Shown in pieces: positions 1 through 11,588 of a DNA stretch of 64,000 bases. Location: contig NC_089490.1 of assembly GCF_036850765.1 (NCBI RefSeq), forward strand, positions 106,944,574-107,008,573, in the 5' to 3' direction. The stretch's first letter is position 1. Each line of letters starts with the position of its first letter. The position numbers and the translations under genes are program-made. The notes beneath the pieces are model-generated. The model was given only the letters and a program-made list of their open reading frames with translations. It did not search any database and had not been told where the DNA came from. This DNA is from Saccopteryx bilineata (taxonomy: Eukaryota > Chordata > Mammalia > Chiroptera > Emballonuridae).

Positions 1-1187
1 CCAGAACCATTTGGAGACTCCTGACCACTTTTCATTCTGTACTCAGGACTTAAAACTTGTCACTCTGTACTGCCCAGGGAGTTTGAGGGAATCAACATAA
101 TAAATAATACCCTGGAAGAATTTTTAAATCCCCAGGGAACCTTTCTAATATCATTCAATATATGTCTCTTCATTCAATTCTAATTTTCAAACATATGTAA
201 ATTTTTATACCAAGTATTCTAAAGAACCCTTAAAATGTCAGTAAATTTAAAATTTTATATATTACAAAAACATTAAGGAGAAGGTCATAGGTATTTGTTC
301 ATCTCCTTCTTTGGGGAGGTTGAAGGGCCATCATGCAAACCTGCCTTATCTGGACTTTCTCTGTCACATCTTACACAGAAAAAGAATTCAATTTCTAATA
401 AATATCTCTTGGATTCCTTTCTAAGATATTAAGCTCAACTGTGTTTCTGCCTTTCATCTACTGAAATTCATTCTAACTCTTAAGAGGATCATGTCATTTT
501 GCACATCAGTGAATAAGCCTCCCAACTCCCATTTCAACCCACAGCAGACGCCCTTGAGGTTAGAGCTTGATGGTTAAATACAAAAGGTCCCAATGCCCTA
601 GGATTCCACAGATGCCTGTTGAATTACCAGGATGCCCACAGACTGCGAATACTTAACAAAAGAGGTTTCTCCTCTCTGACACCTCCCACACTCCTGCCCC
701 CACTGCAACTAAAAGAGAGAGAAAATAAACCCCAAAACTTCAAACAGTGCACCTGGCTGCAATCTTTTCTACTTGAACTAATTGATATTTGGAATGGGAG
801 AAGGTTAGGGGCAGGGGAGGGAATGGAGACTCCTTTGGCTAATAACAAAGTATCAAACCACAGAATGATTTTATACCGTTCGTTGTTCCATTCTTGGGCA
901 GCCAACATCTTACATTAATTTTCAGTTGCAGAAAATCTAGTTCTCCTGCAAAGAGATATATTCCTAACAAGGTACAGAAATTAATTTTCAAAATGCCCTT
1001 AGTACAAAAGCAGGCAAGGAGTTTTGAATTGTTTCAGATTTTTAAAGTGACTTTCACAGATGTCTGAAAATAACTTTTGGAACTTTTTAAAGGTATTAAT
1101 GTTCTTAAAAGGGGAAACCCCCAGTGTTTATGATGACCAAGGTTTTACTTATGCTTTATGATTATTTATTTATATTAATGTCTGTCT
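1..1187. other. No gene seen; AT-rich intergenic or intronic DNA
   Basis: I see no open frame with coding character, no convincing splice-bounded exon and no repeat I can name here. Short open frames on both strands at 619-918 overlap each other and look like chance. The stretch is probably intron or intergenic DNA. Confidence 0.5.
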
Positions 1188-1320
1188 CACTAATTAGATT
1201 ATGCATGTTATGTGGACAGGGACTCTATTTCTGGTCACCACCATATCCTCAGTGTTCAGCAGAGTGCTTGGTACATGGCAGGTGTTCAGTAAATTATTGT
1301 TGATAGAGTGAATGAGTGAA
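1188..1320 (+). repeat. L2 LINE 3' end fragment
   Basis: The order of motifs is that of the L2 3' end: a 'gacagggactctatttc' block, 'cctcagtgttcagcagagtg', a 'cttggtacatggcaggtgttcagtaaat' type segment, then a GAATGAGTGAA tail. The match is diverged, as expected for an ancient mammal-wide repeat. It carries no coding capacity. Confidence 0.75.
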
Positions 1321-1555
1321 ATCCCAAGGTTATAGACAATTACTTCAAATGTTTGCAGTAATATCCTGTCACCAAATGATTAAAAAGGAAGAGATGGAAG
1401 GGGATTTTAAACGTTCTATAAATTTTATTGTTTATAGAGCTCCTTATCTAAGGAACTGTTTTCACATATAATAATAATGATGATTATCAGTTGCAATATT
1501 ATTATTATTAGTAGTAGTAGCAGTAGTAGGAATAGCAGTGAGGTGCGGGTAGTGG

Positions 1556-1770
1556 CCGTGATTGAGTACTATGGGCCAGGTGTTGCGGTTAGTGCTCTGC
1601 ATAAATCGTATTTTATTTTCACAGCTTCTCTATGGAATAGTTATTATTACTATCTTCATTTCATAGATGGGAGAATGGAGGCAAAGATGCATTAAATAAC
1701 TTTCCCAAAGTCCTAGCTTTCTTACAGCTAAGAAGTGGCAGAGCTGGGACTAAACTTCAGCCCATCTGCT
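1556..1770 (-). repeat. MIR SINE, reverse orientation
   Basis: Read on the plus strand it has the reverse-complement MIR landmarks in order: 'gggccaggtgttgcg', a TATTTTATTTTCACAGC block, 'tcatagatgggagaatgg', 'taactttcccaaagtccta', and 'aagtggcagagctgggac'. It is an old tRNA-derived SINE, strongly diverged, directly abutting the microsatellite that follows. Confidence 0.8.
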
Positions 1771-1774
1771 GAAG

Positions 1775-1892
1775 TTCTCTTCTCTTCTCTTCTCTTCTCT
1801 TCTCTTCTCTTCTCTTCTCTTCTCTTCTCTTCTCTTCTCTTCTCTTCTCTTCTCTTCTTTCTCTTCTCTTCTCTTTTTTTCTTTTCTTCTTT
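1775..1892. repeat. (TCTTC)n pentanucleotide microsatellite
   Basis: About 80 bp of nearly perfect CTCTT/TCTTC units runs to about 1857, then continues imperfectly into a T/C-rich stretch. The plus strand is pure pyrimidine and the minus strand pure purine. The long open frames across it on both strands are an effect of the repeat, not genes. Confidence 0.95.
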
Positions 1893-2606
1893 CTTTAGAA
1901 TAGCATATAGTGGGAAGGGGGGGAGACTCGATGGTAGACATGGTAGTTTGATTCTCTAAACATTCATTCCCAGGCACCTTCTTCCCAACCTTCCTCTCCT
2001 AAGTGACTGGAAAACTAAGTATTTAATTTCCCTGTGTTCTTTGCATCAGGGCTGGCTATGTGACACAATTTAGGCAAAGCATTAGAAATGGAAGTCGATA
2101 GAAAGAGGCTGTAAGTGGGGGTTGGGAAAACTCTTGATGTCTTTAAAAAAAAAAAGGGACAAGTACCGCTGGCATTCTCGCATTTTTCATCTGCAGTCCT
2201 CCACTGTGAACACGATGTTTGTCTGGAGTGCGGCAGCTATGTTGGAACCTTGAGGCCAAGAGAAGCAGAGGGCCATCAGCCTCAGCATTGTGAACCCACT
2301 GAACAGACCTCACCACCTACCTGTGGACATCTTGTTAAGTCCAGAAAACAAGCCTGGGTTTGTTTTAGTCACAGTGAATTCAGTTTTCCACCATTTGTGG
2401 GTGAAATCACTCCAGAATGATGCCAATCTGAACCTTCCAAAGTTAAGGCTAAGAACCCAGGAAGCTGCTTCAGGGGCAACCCGAGGAAACTGACTTTTGA
2501 TGTTGAGACCTAATCTTATGGAGTGGAGATATTAAAATCCCAAGTCAGATAGAATTTACTTGATTGAAATTAGGTATAAACATCTATATTTGCCTCTTCC
2601 AAATAG
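1893..2606. other. No gene seen; possible ancient repeat
   Basis: An A11 run at about 2144-2154 is present. The section at about 2040-2340 (mentioning 'gctggctatgtgac' and 'acctgtggacatcttgtt') has the feel of an old interspersed mammalian repeat, but I cannot name the family. The two overlapping open frames at 2115-2493 show no recognisable protein. Confidence 0.35.
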
Positions 2607-2814
2607 AAACCATGAGTGGTGCTAATAGAAAAAGTGAAAGTCAAGGTTTTGCAAATTGTAATCAGATTAACAGCAAAAACTCAGAGACGTGGAGGAAACC
2701 TGACAGTTCACAAATGGATGGTTATACATTCGAAAGCAGCCGCATCAACGCTCAAAAAACCCATCAAGGTTTTTCTGACAGAGAAATCATAGGGACTGTC
2801 ATCAGTCAGTTAAG
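2607..2814 (+). CDS. Candidate host coding exon (possible first coding exon), gene not recognised
   Basis: A pyrimidine-rich tract ending in AAATAG precedes position 2607, and the exon would end at 2814 with AAG before GTAAGA, a near-consensus donor. An ATG at 2612 opens 67 codons plus two bases up to the donor, so the exon would be phase 2. The predicted peptide is polar, rich in Ser, Asn and Gln, and ends in DREIIGTVISQLR. It has no signal peptide or membrane segment, and I recognise no domain. The ATG context (ACCATGA) is acceptable. It does not overlap any repeat I can identify. No partner exon was found in the window, so it could be chance. Conservation across mammals would decide. Confidence 0.35.
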
Positions 2815-5154
2815 GTAAGAAGGATGATTATATTCCTGCCTGAATAGCCATTCTTGTTGCTGTTTTATTCTACCATTCAGAATGATCCAGAACAGTTTCT
2901 TAAAACCTACCTAAATAGTAAGCTTAGATCAAGGAGTGTCTCATGCCCATATTTGTACACTGGGTGGTGGCTCTCTTGTGGTACTTGATGGCTCTTGTAT
3001 CAGTTTGGAATGGCCTTCCTCATTTGGATAGAAAATTCTTAGCCTTTCACAGAGAGATTGTGCTTACTCGTTGGGACTATGGCACAAATTAGCCGGGTAA
3101 CCTGTTTCTACCGATCGTTTAGTTCAGTTCATTCATTCAGCACGATGGAAATCTCTTCAGGGCTGCTTCTTAAAGTGCTGTCTTACTGGTAGTTAGAAGT
3201 GATTTGATAGTTTCCAAAGAAAAAATAATGGCCTAAATTTATTCATATTTTTTTTCACAAATTTGAAATGCAAAAAATAATTGTGGTTTTCATTGAGATT
3301 TCATTGTCTTTTTAAAAGCTGTTTTTGCTAATGTTCTCTTAATTTGATGAGTGTTTTCATCTCATTTGTGCATTACAGTTTACCCTGAAACTCTCCTTTT
3401 CCATCATTACTATGTGGCTTTATGTTCACAATTCTCATAAATAGATCATTGGCTCAGAAGTGATATGCTGAACATAATGTTAGTATTGAAAATAAAGGTA
3501 TAGTTACTACAGCTCAAAATAATGTTATAAACAAAGAATAGGACTAAAGTGTAAGTGTGGATATGTGTAAGTTGGGAAGGGGCTATAGGTACTCATGTGA
3601 TGTTTTGATAGCCTTTCCCCCAAATGTATGCATAGGAAAAATCAAAATGAATATCTGAGGGTACATTTTACTATAAGCAAATTATACCTAAAGAAAATGA
3701 ATAAATGAATGAATAAATACTCAAAAGATATTAATCTCTAATATCCAGGGTATTATCTATTTTGAAATTTTGTAGAGTAAAAAATAAAGCCAAAAAACAT
3801 TTTCACTTAATTTTGAAACAAAGCCTAATGATATAACTGTTCAACACTTGAGTTTCTCCAGAACAAGGACAAAAATAACGCTTTTTCATACAACATGGGT
3901 GAGTTAAAGCAGTGAAGAGACCAAAGCTCTTGAAGAATCATCTTAATTCATATTTCTTGAAGCAAAACAACTTAGTCATCTGTGGCCAAGATCATTATTA
4001 AGACTGGCCTGAAGTTAATAAAAAAAAAAAAAACATTATGCCCTGGAAGAAAGCAGGATGAGGCTTTGGCAAGGTTCTCTGATCCAATGACACTTTAGGG
4101 TTTCTTATTCGCGGTAGAGAAGTTGCTGTTACTTTCTTGTTGGATAACTCTGTTGATACGCAGAGTATGAACAACTCTTAGCCTTTATGCAGGACAATGT
4201 GAGGGAAAAGCACAAGGTGACATCTTCTGCCATTTAATTGCTTAAGTCCCTGTCAGAGGAGAAAACATTTTCTACGCAGTTAACAGTTATTCTGGGAGTC
4301 ACGGGCAGGCTGTAGAAGGTGGCTAGAATCAGTAGTGGTGGCAATACTCTGAAACTAAAAGAGTTCATGCCCAGTGCCAGCTCACACATTGCTTGATTCA
4401 AAGAGAATGGGCAGAAACAACTCCAAGAAGCAGCAATGACATTATGCTTAGGAAAACAATGGCACTATTAACTCCTCCCCCAAAGTTGTGCAACCAGGTG
4501 GCCCTGATGCTATGCCACTGTTCTTGAGTCTGAGTTGAATAATAATGGTGAAAATTCCAAGCCCAACCAAACCACGTCTGATGAGTGCAAGAAGTCCACT
4601 GAGCCTTTTCTTATTCTTTGTTATCAACTGAGCAGTGGTGTAATATTCTGCTTTTTGGCACTAGAATATGCTGGCTCTTCAGGGAGAATGTGCTCTGACA
4701 ATTTTTGTTTTCCAAATGAAGAATGAGAAAAATAAAACCTTTTTCCATGACGCTAAAATACCTTCTTTAAAATATTGTTTCAAGTGACTGGTTCAAGTGG
4801 ACTGTCTCAACGATATATACTTCATATTGGTTCCAAAATATCATGACTTTTCATGTCAAGGATTAGATATTAGGATTACTTAAGAAAACCAAACTGGTAC
4901 AAGCACTTCCATTGCTGGGAGTTTGATTCATTCCTAGTACTTTATGATTTTCTTTACTTGTTGAAGATCATCGCTGATGATATATTATTGGTCATATTTT
5001 AAAGCCACATCCAAATGCTCCAACATACCATGAAGAAATGCTTTTGAGAGCAGATGGCAACAAAATGGATGCATTAGAAATTCACTGACTAATCTTCCAA
5101 GTTGAAAAAGACAATTTCCAGAATTTGGATAAGATGCCCTTTTTTCCCCCTAAA
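2815..5154. other. No gene seen; AT-rich non-coding DNA
   Basis: If the exon upstream is real, this would be intron. It is AT-rich with a short A-run at 4020-4033 and no splice-bounded open frame that I would support. The 63-codon frame at 4535-4726 has no recognisable features. Confidence 0.5.
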
Positions 5155-5263
5155 TACTTTTTTTATTATTAAATTTATTGGTTAATAAAATTATATAGGT
5201 TTCAAGTGTACAATTCTATGATCTATCATCTGCATATTGTATTGTGTGTTTACCACTCAAAAT
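5155..5263 (-). repeat. Older LINE-1 3' end, part 1 (split by L1-A)
   Basis: The segment reads as the reverse complement of a LINE-1 3' UTR: a T-run at the left edge, then 'ttggttaataaaattatata', 'ggtttcaagtgtacaattct' and 'atattgtattgtgtgttta'. It continues without a gap after L1-A at 11236, which shows that the younger LINE-1 landed inside it. Confidence 0.75.
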
Positions 5264-5276
5264 CAAATCTGTTTCT
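5264..5276. repeat. Target site duplication of L1-A, tail side
   Basis: The 13-mer caaatctgtttct occurs here and again at 11223-11235, immediately outside the two ends of L1-A. It is perfect and is the hallmark of LINE-1 target-primed insertion. Confidence 0.9.
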
Positions 5277-5571
5277 TTTTTTTTTTTAATTTTTATTAAA
5301 TTTAATGCAGTGACATTGATAAATCAGGGTACATATGTTGGGAGAAAATATCTCTAGATTATTTTGACATTTGATTGTGCTGTATACCCCTCCCGCAAAG
5401 TTAAATTGTCTTCTGTCACCTTCTATCTGGTTTTCTTTGTGCCCCTCCCCTCCCCCAACCCCTCTCTCCTTCTTCACCCCATCCCCGCTCCCCCAACCCC
5501 CCGCCCCTGTTGCCATCAAATTCTTGTTCATGTCTCTGAGTCTCATTTTTATGTCCCTTCTATGTATGGAT
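5277..5571 (-). other. L1-A 3' UTR with G-rich tract and A-tail
   Basis: After the ORF2 stop the sense strand carries a long G-run-rich polypurine segment (plus strand C-rich at about 5441-5512), able in principle to form G-quadruplexes. An AT-rich end with 'atgtaccctgatttat' follows, shared with the L1-C 3' end, then the A-tail. A G-rich 3' UTR tract is common in mammalian LINE-1s. Confidence 0.85.
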
Positions 5572-8500
5572 TCATTTCAGTTTTTTTTCTGATTTACTTA
5601 TTTCACTCCGTATAATGTTATCAAGGTCCATCCATGTTATTGTAAATGATCCGATGTCATCATTTCTTATGGCTGAGTAGTATTCCATAGTATATATGTA
5701 CCAAAGTTTTTTAATCCACTCGTCCTCTGACGGACACTTGGGCTGTTTCCAGATCTTCGCTATTGTGAACAATGCTGCCACAAACATGCGGGTACATTTC
5801 TCCTTTTCGAGCTGTTCTATGGTGTCCTTGGGGTATATTCCTAAAAGTGGGATAGCTGGGTCAAAAGGCAGTTCGATTTTCAGTTTTTTGAGGAATCTCC
5901 ATACTGTTTTCCACAGTGGCTGCACCAGTCTGCATTCCCACCAGCAGTGCAGGAGGGTTCCCTTTTCTCCACATCCTTGCCAGCACTTATTCTGTGTTGT
6001 TTTGTTGATAAGCGCCATTCTGACTGGTGTAAGGTGATATCTCATTGTGGTTTTAATTTGCATTTCTCTAATGATTAGTGATGTTGAGCATTTTTTCATA
6101 TGCCTATTTGGAGAAGTGTCTATTCATCTCTTTTGCCCATTTTTGGATTGGGTTGTTTGTCTTCCTGGTGTTGAGTTTTACAAGTTCTTTATAAATTTTG
6201 GTTATTAACCCCTTATCAGACGTATTGTCAAATATGTTCTCCCATTGTGTAGTTTGTCTTTTTATTCTGTTCTTGTTGTCTTTAGCTGTGCAAAAGCTTT
6301 TTAGTTTGATATAGTCCCATTTGTTTATCCTGTCTTTTATTTCACTTCCCCATGGAGATAAATCAGCAAATATATTGCTCCAAGAGATGTCGGAGAGCTT
6401 ACTGCCTATGTTTTCTTCTAAGATGCTTGTGGTTTCACGGCCTACATTCAAGTCTTTTATCCATTTTGAGTTTATTTTTGTGAGTGGTGTAAGCTGGTGA
6501 TCTAGTTTCATTTTTTTGCAGGTAGCTGTCCAATTTTCCCAACACCATTTGTTAAAGAGGCTGTCTTTACTCCATTGTATTTCCTTACCTCCTTTGTCAA
6601 ATATCAGTTGTCCATAGAACTGTGGGTTTATTTCTGGGTTCTCTGTTCTGTTCCATTGATCTATATGCCTGTTCTTATGCCAGTACCAGGCTGTTTTGAG
6701 TACAATGGCCTTGTAGTATAACTTGATATCAGGAAGTGTGATACCTCCCACTTTATTCTTCTTTTTTAAGATTGCTGAGGCTATTCGTGTCCTTTTTTGG
6801 TTCCATATAAATTTTTGGAATATGTGTTCTATATCTTTGAAGTATGTCATTGGTATTTTAATTGGTATTGCATTGAATTTATAAATTGCTTTGGGTAATA
6901 TAGACATTTTAATGATGTTTATTCTTCCTAACCATGAGCATGGTATATGCTTCCACTTGTTTGTATCTTCCTTGATTTCTTTTATCAATGTTTTGTAATT
7001 TTCCGAGTACAAGTCTTTAGTCTCCTTGGTTAAGTTTACTCCTAGGTACTTTATTTTTTTGGTTGTAATTGTGAAGGGGATTGTTTCCTTAATTTCTCTT
7101 TCTGAATGTTCATTGTTGGTGTATAAAAATGCTTCTGATTTCTGAGTATTGATTTTATATCCTGCCACTTTGCTGAATTTATTTATCAGGTCCAGTAGTT
7201 TTTTGACTGAGACTTTAGGGTTTTCTATATACAATATCATATCATCTGCAAATAATGATAGTTTCACTTCTTCTTTTCCAACTTGAATGCCTTTTATTTC
7301 TTCTTCTTGTCTGATTGCTGTGGCTAGGACTTCCAGGACTATGTTAAATAAGAGTGGTGAAAGGGGGCACCCCTGCCTTGTTCCTGATCTTAAGGGTATT
7401 GCTTTTAATTTTTTCCCATTGAGTATGATGTTGGCTGTGGGTTTCTCATAGATGGCTTTTATCATGTTGAGGTATGTTCCCTGTATTCCCACTTTGCTGA
7501 GAGTTTTGATCATGAATGGGTGCTGGATTTTATCAAATGCTTTTTCTGCATCTATTGAAATTATCATATGGTTTTTCTCCTTCTTTTTGTTTATGTGATG
7601 AATCACATTGATTGATTTACGAATATTGTACCAGCCTTGCCTCCCCAGAATAAATCCCACTTGATCATGGTGTATGATTTTTTCCATATATTGTTGGATC
7701 CGGTTTGCTAATATTTTGTTGAGGATTTTAGCATCTATATTCATCAGAGATATTGGCCTATAATTTTCTTTCTTTGTGTTGTCTTTGCCTGGTTTTGGAA
7801 TCAGAATTATGCTCGCCTCATAAAAGGAGTTTGGAAGTCTTCCTTCATCTTGAATTTTTTGAAATAGTTTGAGAAGGATAGGAGTTAGTTCTTCTTTGAA
7901 TATTTGGTAGAATTCCGTTGTGAAGCCATCGGGCCCCGGACTTTTCTTTGTTGGGAGTTTTTTGATAACTGTTTCGATCTCCTTTGGTGTAATTGGTCTG
8001 TTTAAGTTTTCTGATTCTTCCAGATTGATTTTTGGAAGATTGTATGTTTCAAGGAATTTGTCCATTTCATCTAGGTTGTCTAGTTTTTTGGCATACAGTT
8101 CTTCATAGTATTTTCTTACAATATTTTGTATTTCTGTTGTGTCAGTTGTTATTTCTCCTCTCTCATTTCTAATTTTATTTATTTGAGTCCTCTCTCTCTT
8201 TTTCTTGGTGAGTCTACTTAAAGGTTCATCAATCTTGTTTACCTTTTCGAAGAACCAGCTCCTAGTTTCATTGATCCTCTGTATTGTTTCTTTAGCCTCT
8301 ATGTCATTTATTTCTTCTCTGATCTTTATTATTTCCTTCCTTCTACTACATTTGGGCTTTACTTGCTGTTCTTTTTCTAATTCTTTTAGATGCAGGGTTA
8401 AGTTGTTTATTTGAGCTTTTTCTAGCTTCTGAAAGTGTGCCTGTAGTGCTATGAACTTCCCTCTCAGCACTGCTTTCGCTGTGTCCCATAAATTTTGAGT

Positions 8501-9345
8501 TGTTGTATGCTCATTGTCATTCGTTTCTAGGAATTTCTTTATTTCTTCTTTGATCTCATTCTTAATCCATTCATTATTTAACACCCTGCTATTTAGTTTC
8601 CATGTGTTTGAGAATTTTTGAGCTTTTCTGCTGTGATTCATTTCTAGTTTCATGCCGTTGTGATCGGAGAAAGTGCTTGATATGATTTCAGTCTTCTTAA
8701 ATTTGTTGAGAGCACTTTTATGCCCTAACATGTGGTCTATCCTAGAGAATGTACCATGAGCACTTGAAAAGAATGTATATTCTGCTGCTTTAGGGTGAAA
8801 GGTTCTGAAGATATCTATTAAATCGAGTTGATCTAGTGTTTCCAATAGGTCTGCTGTTTCTTTGTTAATTTTCTTTCTTGAGGATCTATCTAGTGATGTT
8901 AGTGGGGTATTGAAATCCCCTACTATTATAGTATTGCTGTTGATCTCGCCCTTTAAATCCATCAAAGTCTGTTTTATATATTTGGGTGCTCCTATATTAG
9001 GTGCATAGATATTTATAATAGTTATATCTTCCTGTTGGATTACTCCCTTTATCATTATGTAGTGGCCTTCTTTATCTCTTACTATGTCCTTTGTTTTAAA
9101 GTCCAATTTGTCTGATATAAGTATTGCTACCCCAGCTTTTTTTCATTTCCGTTTGCATGAAACATTTTTTTCCATCCTTTTACCTTCAATCTGTGTGTGT
9201 CTTTTGTTCTAAGGTGTGTCTCTTGTAGACGACATATGTATGGGTCCTGTTTTCTTATCCACGCAGCTACCCTATGTCTTTTGATTGGATCATTTAATCC
9301 ATTTACATTTAAGGTTATTATTGATATGTAGTTGTTTATTGCCAT
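5572..9345 (-). pseudogene. L1-A ORF2 (endonuclease and reverse transcriptase), frameshifted
   Basis: ORF2 supplies the nicking endonuclease and reverse transcriptase for target-primed reverse transcription. It starts at ATG 9345. The endonuclease begins with ITLNVNGL and QETHL, then VGDFNTPL and SDHNGMKLE. The reverse transcriptase has [26 protein letters not shown] and FADD (bases 7241-7252). The C-terminal Cys/His motif of the form CX3CX7HX4C follows. Two breaks are visible. One A is missing from an A-run near 9140, ending the N-terminal piece after 72 residues. About 20 bp are missing near 6100, where L1-C has extra bases after HFS, so the 1000-residue central frame stops at 6104. The last 175 residues continue in another frame to 5572. 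Confidence 0.93.
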
Positions 9346-9410
9346 TTTCTTCTTTAAAGGTGTATTCCTTTTTCTTTTTTTTCCCTGTATTCTTTTCCCA
9401 CTTTATCTGT

Positions 9411-10303
9411 TTACACCAGGCCCCTTAATATTTTCTGCAGCATTGGTTTGGTTGTAATGAATTCCTTGAGTTGTTTTTTGTCTGGGAAGCTTTTTATTTC
9501 TCCTTCAATTTTAAACGATAGCCTTGCTGGATAAAGTAGTCTTGGTTGTAGGTTCTTGTTCTGCATTACTTTGAATATTTCTTGCCATTCCCTTCTGGCC
9601 TCAAGTGTTTCTGTTGAGAAGTCAGATGTCATCCTTATGGGGGCTCCTTTGTAGGTGATAACTTTTTTTCTCTTGCAGCTTTTAATATTTTCTCTTTATC
9701 GCTTAGCTTTGGTATTTTAATTATGATGTGTCTTGGTGTAGGTTTCTTTGGGTTTCTCTTTAATGGAGTCCTCTGTGCTTCTTGGATTTGTGAGAGTTTC
9801 TCTTGCATTAATTTAGGGAAGTTTTCAGCTATGATATGATTGAACAAAGTCTCTATCCCTTGTTCTTTTTCTTCTTCTTCAGGAACCCCTATGATGCGGA
9901 TGTTATTTCTCTTCATGTTGTCACAGAGCTCTCTAAGAGTTTCCTCTGACTTTTTGAGTCTTTTTTCTCTTTTCTTCTCTGCTTTCATGCCTTCATTCCA
10001 GTTGTCTTCTAACTCGCTGATTTGATCCTCTGCTCTATCTATCCTGTTTTTAATTCCTTCCATTGTGGTCTTTAATTCTGATATTGTATTTGTGGTCTCC
10101 AACTGATTCTTTTTTATACTTGCTATTTCTTTATTTAGGTTTTCAAACTGCCCCTCCATTGTTGTTCTAAGATCCCTAAGCATCCTTACAGTCATTATTT
10201 TGAACTCTGCATCTGGGAGTTTGATTATTTCCATATCACTCAGTTCATCTCTCGAAGGTGTCTCTTGTGGTTTCATTTGGATTGCACTCCTTTGTCTTCT
10301 CAT
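9411..10303 (-). pseudogene. L1-A ORF1 (RNA-binding protein), frameshifted
   Basis: ORF1p trimerises through a coiled coil and coats LINE-1 RNA. The N-terminal part begins at 10303 and runs 222 codons. It has a heptad-rich coiled coil at about residues 35-130, then the RRM signature NNIRIIGVPEEEE and the start of the C-terminal domain with KEKILKAAREK. It then breaks inside an A-run near 9655-9665, where one A appears to be lost. The remaining C-terminal domain (DFSTETLEARREW, LYPARLSFK) is open in the next frame to the stop at 9411. The total length would be close to 300 residues, similar to other mammalian ORF1 proteins. Confidence 0.93.
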
Positions 10304-11222
10304 CTTCTTTTTTTTTTATTTTTTTATTTGTACAGGTGGTTGAGTCTAGGCTTGGTGTTGTCTGCCTCCATTTTTCAGTTGTGTTATTTTTAGGTCTTCG
10401 TGGGTTGGTATCAGCTATTATTTGTAATCCACTTTCGGATTTGGGCAGCTTTGAAGTCTTGATTTGTTTGTTTTCTTAACAGGTGATAGTCTTGTTAACT
10501 GATCTCAGTAGGGGGCTTCCTTGAAACTGTAACCAGGTATGCTGTGGGTGTAACCTGAGACGCTGAAGGTCTCTTCCACCAACTAATCTCACTGGGGGCA
10601 GGGTTTTTTCTCAGCTTCAGTAGGGGGAGGTGTATCTCAGATCTCCATGGAGACCTGAGTTACTGCCCCTCCTCCCCACTTCTTGTTTTCAGCTGTGTCT
10701 TGTTGTGCTGATTGGAGCTGGATAGATGTCCGGAGATCTCTGATCCGGAAGCACTTCAGCTCTGTTTTGTGAAAGGTTCAGTCCCTCCCCCAGCTATGGC
10801 CGCCTCCAGCACGAATGAGTCAGCTTTTTTATTTTGTTTCTTGCATACCTTAGCCCCTCACAGTCTGTCCCTCTCCCTGTCTTTTCCACTTGGGAGATAA
10901 GCTGGTCTTTTCAACCCACCTTGCTCCCTGGTCGCCAGGTAAGTGGTTGTGAGCAGTAGTTTCTGCTCTTTTTCCTCTGTGAAATCCTCTCTGGGCTCTC
11001 AGCCTCACCCCCCTCCTTCCGTTCCTGTAAGCAGAGGAGATTCAGGCACTCCTTACCAGGATTATTGTGGCTTCCTCTTTGCTCCTTGGTTTTTGAGAGC
11101 TGTTCTTGCAGTTCAGTGTTGGTTTTTCATGTTGATTTTTTCTAAATTGATTTGTATTCCAGTTTGGTGTTGAGAGCTGGGCGTCTGTGCATCCGCCTAC
11201 TCCGCTGCCATCTTCTCTCTCC
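10304..11222 (-). promoter_or_regulatory. L1-A 5' UTR (internal promoter region)
   Basis: This is the 919-bp stretch between the element's 5' end and the ORF1 start. Its first bases contain AAGATGGC, matching the YY1-type site placed at the start of many LINE-1 5' UTRs to position transcription initiation. The sequence shares no obvious similarity with the 5' UTR of L1-B. Confidence 0.8.
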
Positions 11223-11235
11223 CAAATCTGTTTCT
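11223..11235. repeat. Target site duplication of L1-A, 5' side
   Basis: This is the second copy of caaatctgtttct, directly abutting the L1-A 5' end. Removing L1-A plus one copy restores a continuous older LINE-1 sequence. Confidence 0.9.
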
Positions 11236-11350
11236 GTTACCACACATTTGGCCCCTTTACACCTTCCTGTCCCCCCTTTTCCTCTGGTAACAACCATCCT
11301 TTTGCCTGTGTCTAGGTTTGCTTCTTCATCAGTTAAACATCCAAAACTAT
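11236..11350 (-). repeat. Older LINE-1 3' end, part 2
   Basis: This continues the fragment interrupted by L1-A, with 'accttcctgtccccc' and 'cctctggtaacaaccat', which on the sense strand correspond to the LINE-1 3' UTR upstream of its tail. The right boundary is approximate. Confidence 0.65.
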
Positions 11351-11588
11351 GAAATGCTTGCTGCTCGCACCTGCTCTATGCTCAACCACCCACTCGAACT
11401 AATGTGTGAACAAACACACACCTCTTCTTTCTCTTCTCTTTATTAACAAAATGATGTCATTTGCCATACATTTTACTCTGCAACTTACTTTTTATTACTC
11501 AAACATATATTATGGGCAACTCTCCAAGTGAATAGGTAAAATAAGTCAATTTCCTTAGAATATTCTAACTTTGTAAGTAAAATAATAA
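11351..11588. other. No gene seen
   Basis: AT-rich sequence between the older LINE-1 fragment and the first arm of the inverted duplication. The segment 'cttctctttattaacaaaatg' to 'ttactctgcaacttac' is LINE-1-like in flavour, but I cannot assign it. Confidence 0.4.

Larger units (their letters stand above)
5277..11222 (-). mobile_element. Full-length LINE-1 (L1-A), defective
   Basis: This element runs on the minus strand from its 5' end at 11222, which reads 'agagagaagatggcagcgga', to an A-tail (seen as T-run) at about 5276-5287. It is 5.9 kb long with a 13-bp target duplication and has the full LINE-1 order: 5' UTR, ORF1, short spacer of 65 bp, ORF2, 3' UTR with a G-rich tract, and A-tail. 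ORF1 has one frameshift and ORF2 at least two, so it cannot now encode working proteins. Its 5' UTR and spacer differ from those of L1-B and L1-C, so it belongs to a different LINE-1 lineage in the same genome. Confidence 0.95.

Noticed and set aside
1735..1977. Open frames over the pentanucleotide microsatellite on both strands
   Set aside because: A 5-bp repeat without stops gives open frames automatically.
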